Under the pieces are notes generated by a model. That model searched no databases. It was not told the origin of the DNA and saw only the letters and a program-made list of their open reading frames with translations. A DNA stretch of 64,000 nucleotides, taken from the NCBI GenBank assembly GCA_964006375.1, contig OZ023269.1:1116001-1180000 (forward strand), given 5' to 3'. Source of the DNA: Tillus elongatus. Taxonomy: Eukaryota; Arthropoda; Insecta; Coleoptera; Cleridae. A program made the translations under genes and the position numbers. Below, in pieces: positions 61,005 through 64,000 of the stretch (the stretch's first letter is position 1; every line of letters begins with the position of its first letter).

Positions 61005-62030
61005 ACCCTATTTACTTTTTGTTCTTGGTTTATTTTGGAGTCTTCTTCGTAATATTGATTCAGTGGTGTTTTCTTTATGTAGCTTTCGGTTTCTTCGCTA
61101 TTTCTTAGCGTCCACACTTCTTGTGATTTATTACATTTTGGCTAATCATATTTTAATTTATTTAAACTTACTCTATACCCTTCCGTTCTTAATCCTTGTC
61201 TCCTGTTACCTCTTTGTATTAACTTTAGTTTTTATGATGTCATACAAGCTGGTAAGCTTGAGCGAGATCACTGCCACTTAATATTACACAATACAATTTG
61301 CTAAACTGACTTTATATTTGGCGGGTCAAAGTAACCTTTAAAGATTTTTTACATATATTCTTATTTTAAAGTGTCATAAATCATACCTGGTTACTCACAT
61401 TAGTTTCATACGCCACTGGCACAGAAGGGTATAAAACAGTCTGATTTATACAGAATACATGTTAAGAAAGTGTAATTTACATGGCTAATTTAACATTAAA
61501 TGTCAAAGGCAGGCGACGTTACTTTGCGGCGACGAACTTTGTAGAAGTATTTTACATACGACAGTCGATAAGAAAGAAAACTGTTTTCGTTACATCATAA
61601 TTAGGTTTGTCCCTAATATACTTTATCCTTGCACAGATGACATATTTGTAGGAACAGTTTATTATATTAGATTCATCACAGTTGCTTATTTGGATAACAT
61701 TTTGTTTATACAGTATGGCACAAATAAAGAAATAAATTCCATATTTCGTAAATCAGTGATTTTGAACAAAACTTCTAAGACAGGTGTTGTGACAAAGCGT
61801 TATTTTCCATCTAAGTATTAAAAACTAATAACTTGTAATTTAATAACTAATTTAATATCAAATCGCAAAATACCAATAGAATAAATATATTCCAAAATAT
61901 TTTCACCATGAAATCTTTTTAGGCAGTCAATTTTCAAGTAAGTGAGTATATTGGAGGTACGAATTAGCTTATCTCTTTCGATAATGCCGATAACATTCGA
62001 ATCGACGCGGAGATTTTTACGTACTCTCCA
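61005..62030. other. no gene assigned
   Basis: The plus-strand frame at 60,874-61,281 is partly antisense to the dead transposase and otherwise a hydrophobic AT-driven frame. No motif is seen. Confidence 0.35.
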
Positions 62031-62035
62031 AACCA

Positions 62036-62140
62036 TATAATAGGGGTCCTAGATCGCGGTCATTTGAAGAATTTTTTTCAAAATTCAAATGTCGGGATCT
62101 TCCCATTAGTGATTTTTGTAAAAGAAAATTCATTAAAAGG
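62036..62140 (-). repeat. solo reverse L module
   Basis: AATAGGGGTCCTAGATCGCG through TTCCCATTAGTGATTTTTGT is an L module in reverse with its terminal hairpin and no (AT)n. Confidence 0.75.
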
Positions 62141-62575
62141 CAAGGCCTCACGAGGTAGTACTTCCTCCGGACAGACTTCGACAGGGAACCACCAGCAGTC
62201 CTTTCGTGAAGTACAACTTCACGAGAACCCCGAACCAACTCCGCTTACTCACAGACCATCCTAAAACTTGAGTTGATTTGCTGAACATCATTCTGCATAG
62301 GTGGGAAATTATTGCTGTTAATGAATATTTTTGTGGCGAGTATTTTATATTTTTAACATCACGCTTCTCAGGCAGATTTTAGCAATTGAGACATTTCAGC
62401 ATTATATTACCTTCCATCATATCCGTATATGGCCCCTATGTGGGAATGGTCCTGATGAAGATACTGAGTATTCACAGCCTATCTAGGTCACTCTAGGAAA
62501 GAAAACTTTTCCCGGATAACTATTTGAACCTTGATTGATACCAGAGCTTTCCGGCTTATACCTTGTGTGAAACTC
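62140..62575. other. no gene seen; GC-richer patch
   Basis: 62,140-62,260 is richer in GC but has no recognised motif. Confidence 0.3.
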
Positions 62576-62579
62576 TTGT

Positions 62580-63649
<1,070 letters not shown>

Positions 63650-63650
<1 letters not shown>

Positions 63651-63726
63651 CTTCTATTTTTTTTTTTAAATTTATATATACATATTTGGGGTTAATTAGA
63701 TTCGCTTTTTTTAAATTTATACGAGG

Positions 63727-63781
<55 letters not shown>

Positions 63782-64000
63782 TTTTTACCTTGTTTTAGCT
63801 AATGTTATTGTTTCAGTACACTTGATTATAAAGATATCCCACGTAAGATATGCGAATTTTTTTTTTAAATCTCATGTTTTGTATTTTTTTAACTGCACCT
63901 TGTAGACAGCTAGCTTTATACCGATAATACAAGGTTCCGTTGTATTTGGCTATTCTACGTAGTCAAAGTAGTGCAACAAAAATCTCATAATACCAGCAGA
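63650..64000. other. AT tract (63,730-63,778) and unassigned sequence
   Basis: A short AT tract without L or R modules. The remainder to the window end is unassigned. Confidence 0.5.

Noticed and set aside
60874..61281. 135-codon plus-strand frame as a membrane protein gene
   Set aside because: The first third is antisense to a dead mariner transposase, and the hydrophobic remainder is what T-rich DNA yields by chance.

Overview
The window looks like insect (at least arthropod) nuclear DNA: AT-rich, without dense genes, and built mostly from transposable elements. The evidence is an insect-type Ty3/gypsy errantivirus with an envelope gene, several Tc1/mariner-superfamily transposons, Penelope-like and Dong/R4-like retroelements, a piggyBac remnant and tRNA-derived SINEs. 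No order or species can be named from the sequence. No complete host gene is visible. A few short stretches look like single exons with splice signals (1,655-1,732; 40,710-40,781; possibly 32,416-32,598), so part of the window may be intron of one or more large genes.

Layout. 0-8.5 kb: mariner remnants, a truncated APE-type LINE (3.05-4.16 kb), long AT-dinucleotide tracts and the first copies of the local repeat family. 8.54-16.21 kb: one nearly intact errantivirus provirus (LTR, tRNA-Ser-type primer site, gag, pol, broken env, polypurine tract, LTR, 4-bp target duplication). Its LTRs differ at one base in 399. 16.4-22 kb: a SINE, a dead mariner and several repeat-family copies. 22.9-24.6 kb: a Penelope-like element with RT and GIY-YIG domains. 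25-34 kb: a long repeat-family copy, a Tc1 remnant and Penelope-type ends. 35.3-37 kb: a Dong/R4-type LINE between TAA-repeat tracts. 38-40 kb: inverted repeat-family copies. 41.9-46.3 kb: two mariner-superfamily elements with very long (about 330-340 bp) terminal inverted repeats. 51-58.8 kb: piggyBac, mariner, LINE and SINE remnants. 59-63.7 kb: further repeat-family copies and another dead mariner.

The most striking feature is a modular, non-coding repeat family with about 25 partial or full copies. Each copy has an end module (L) that begins with a roughly 30-bp hairpin, then a pure (AT)n tract of up to about 190 bp, then a conserved module (R). Many also carry a roughly 35-bp core motif around GCAGCAAGTGCG. 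The best copies are inverted composites (L-AT-R-core-R'-AT-L'), which suggests a foldback-like non-autonomous element that carries its own microsatellites. Two diverged subfamilies keep matched L and R modules. I see no coding capacity in it and cannot assign it to a superfamily.
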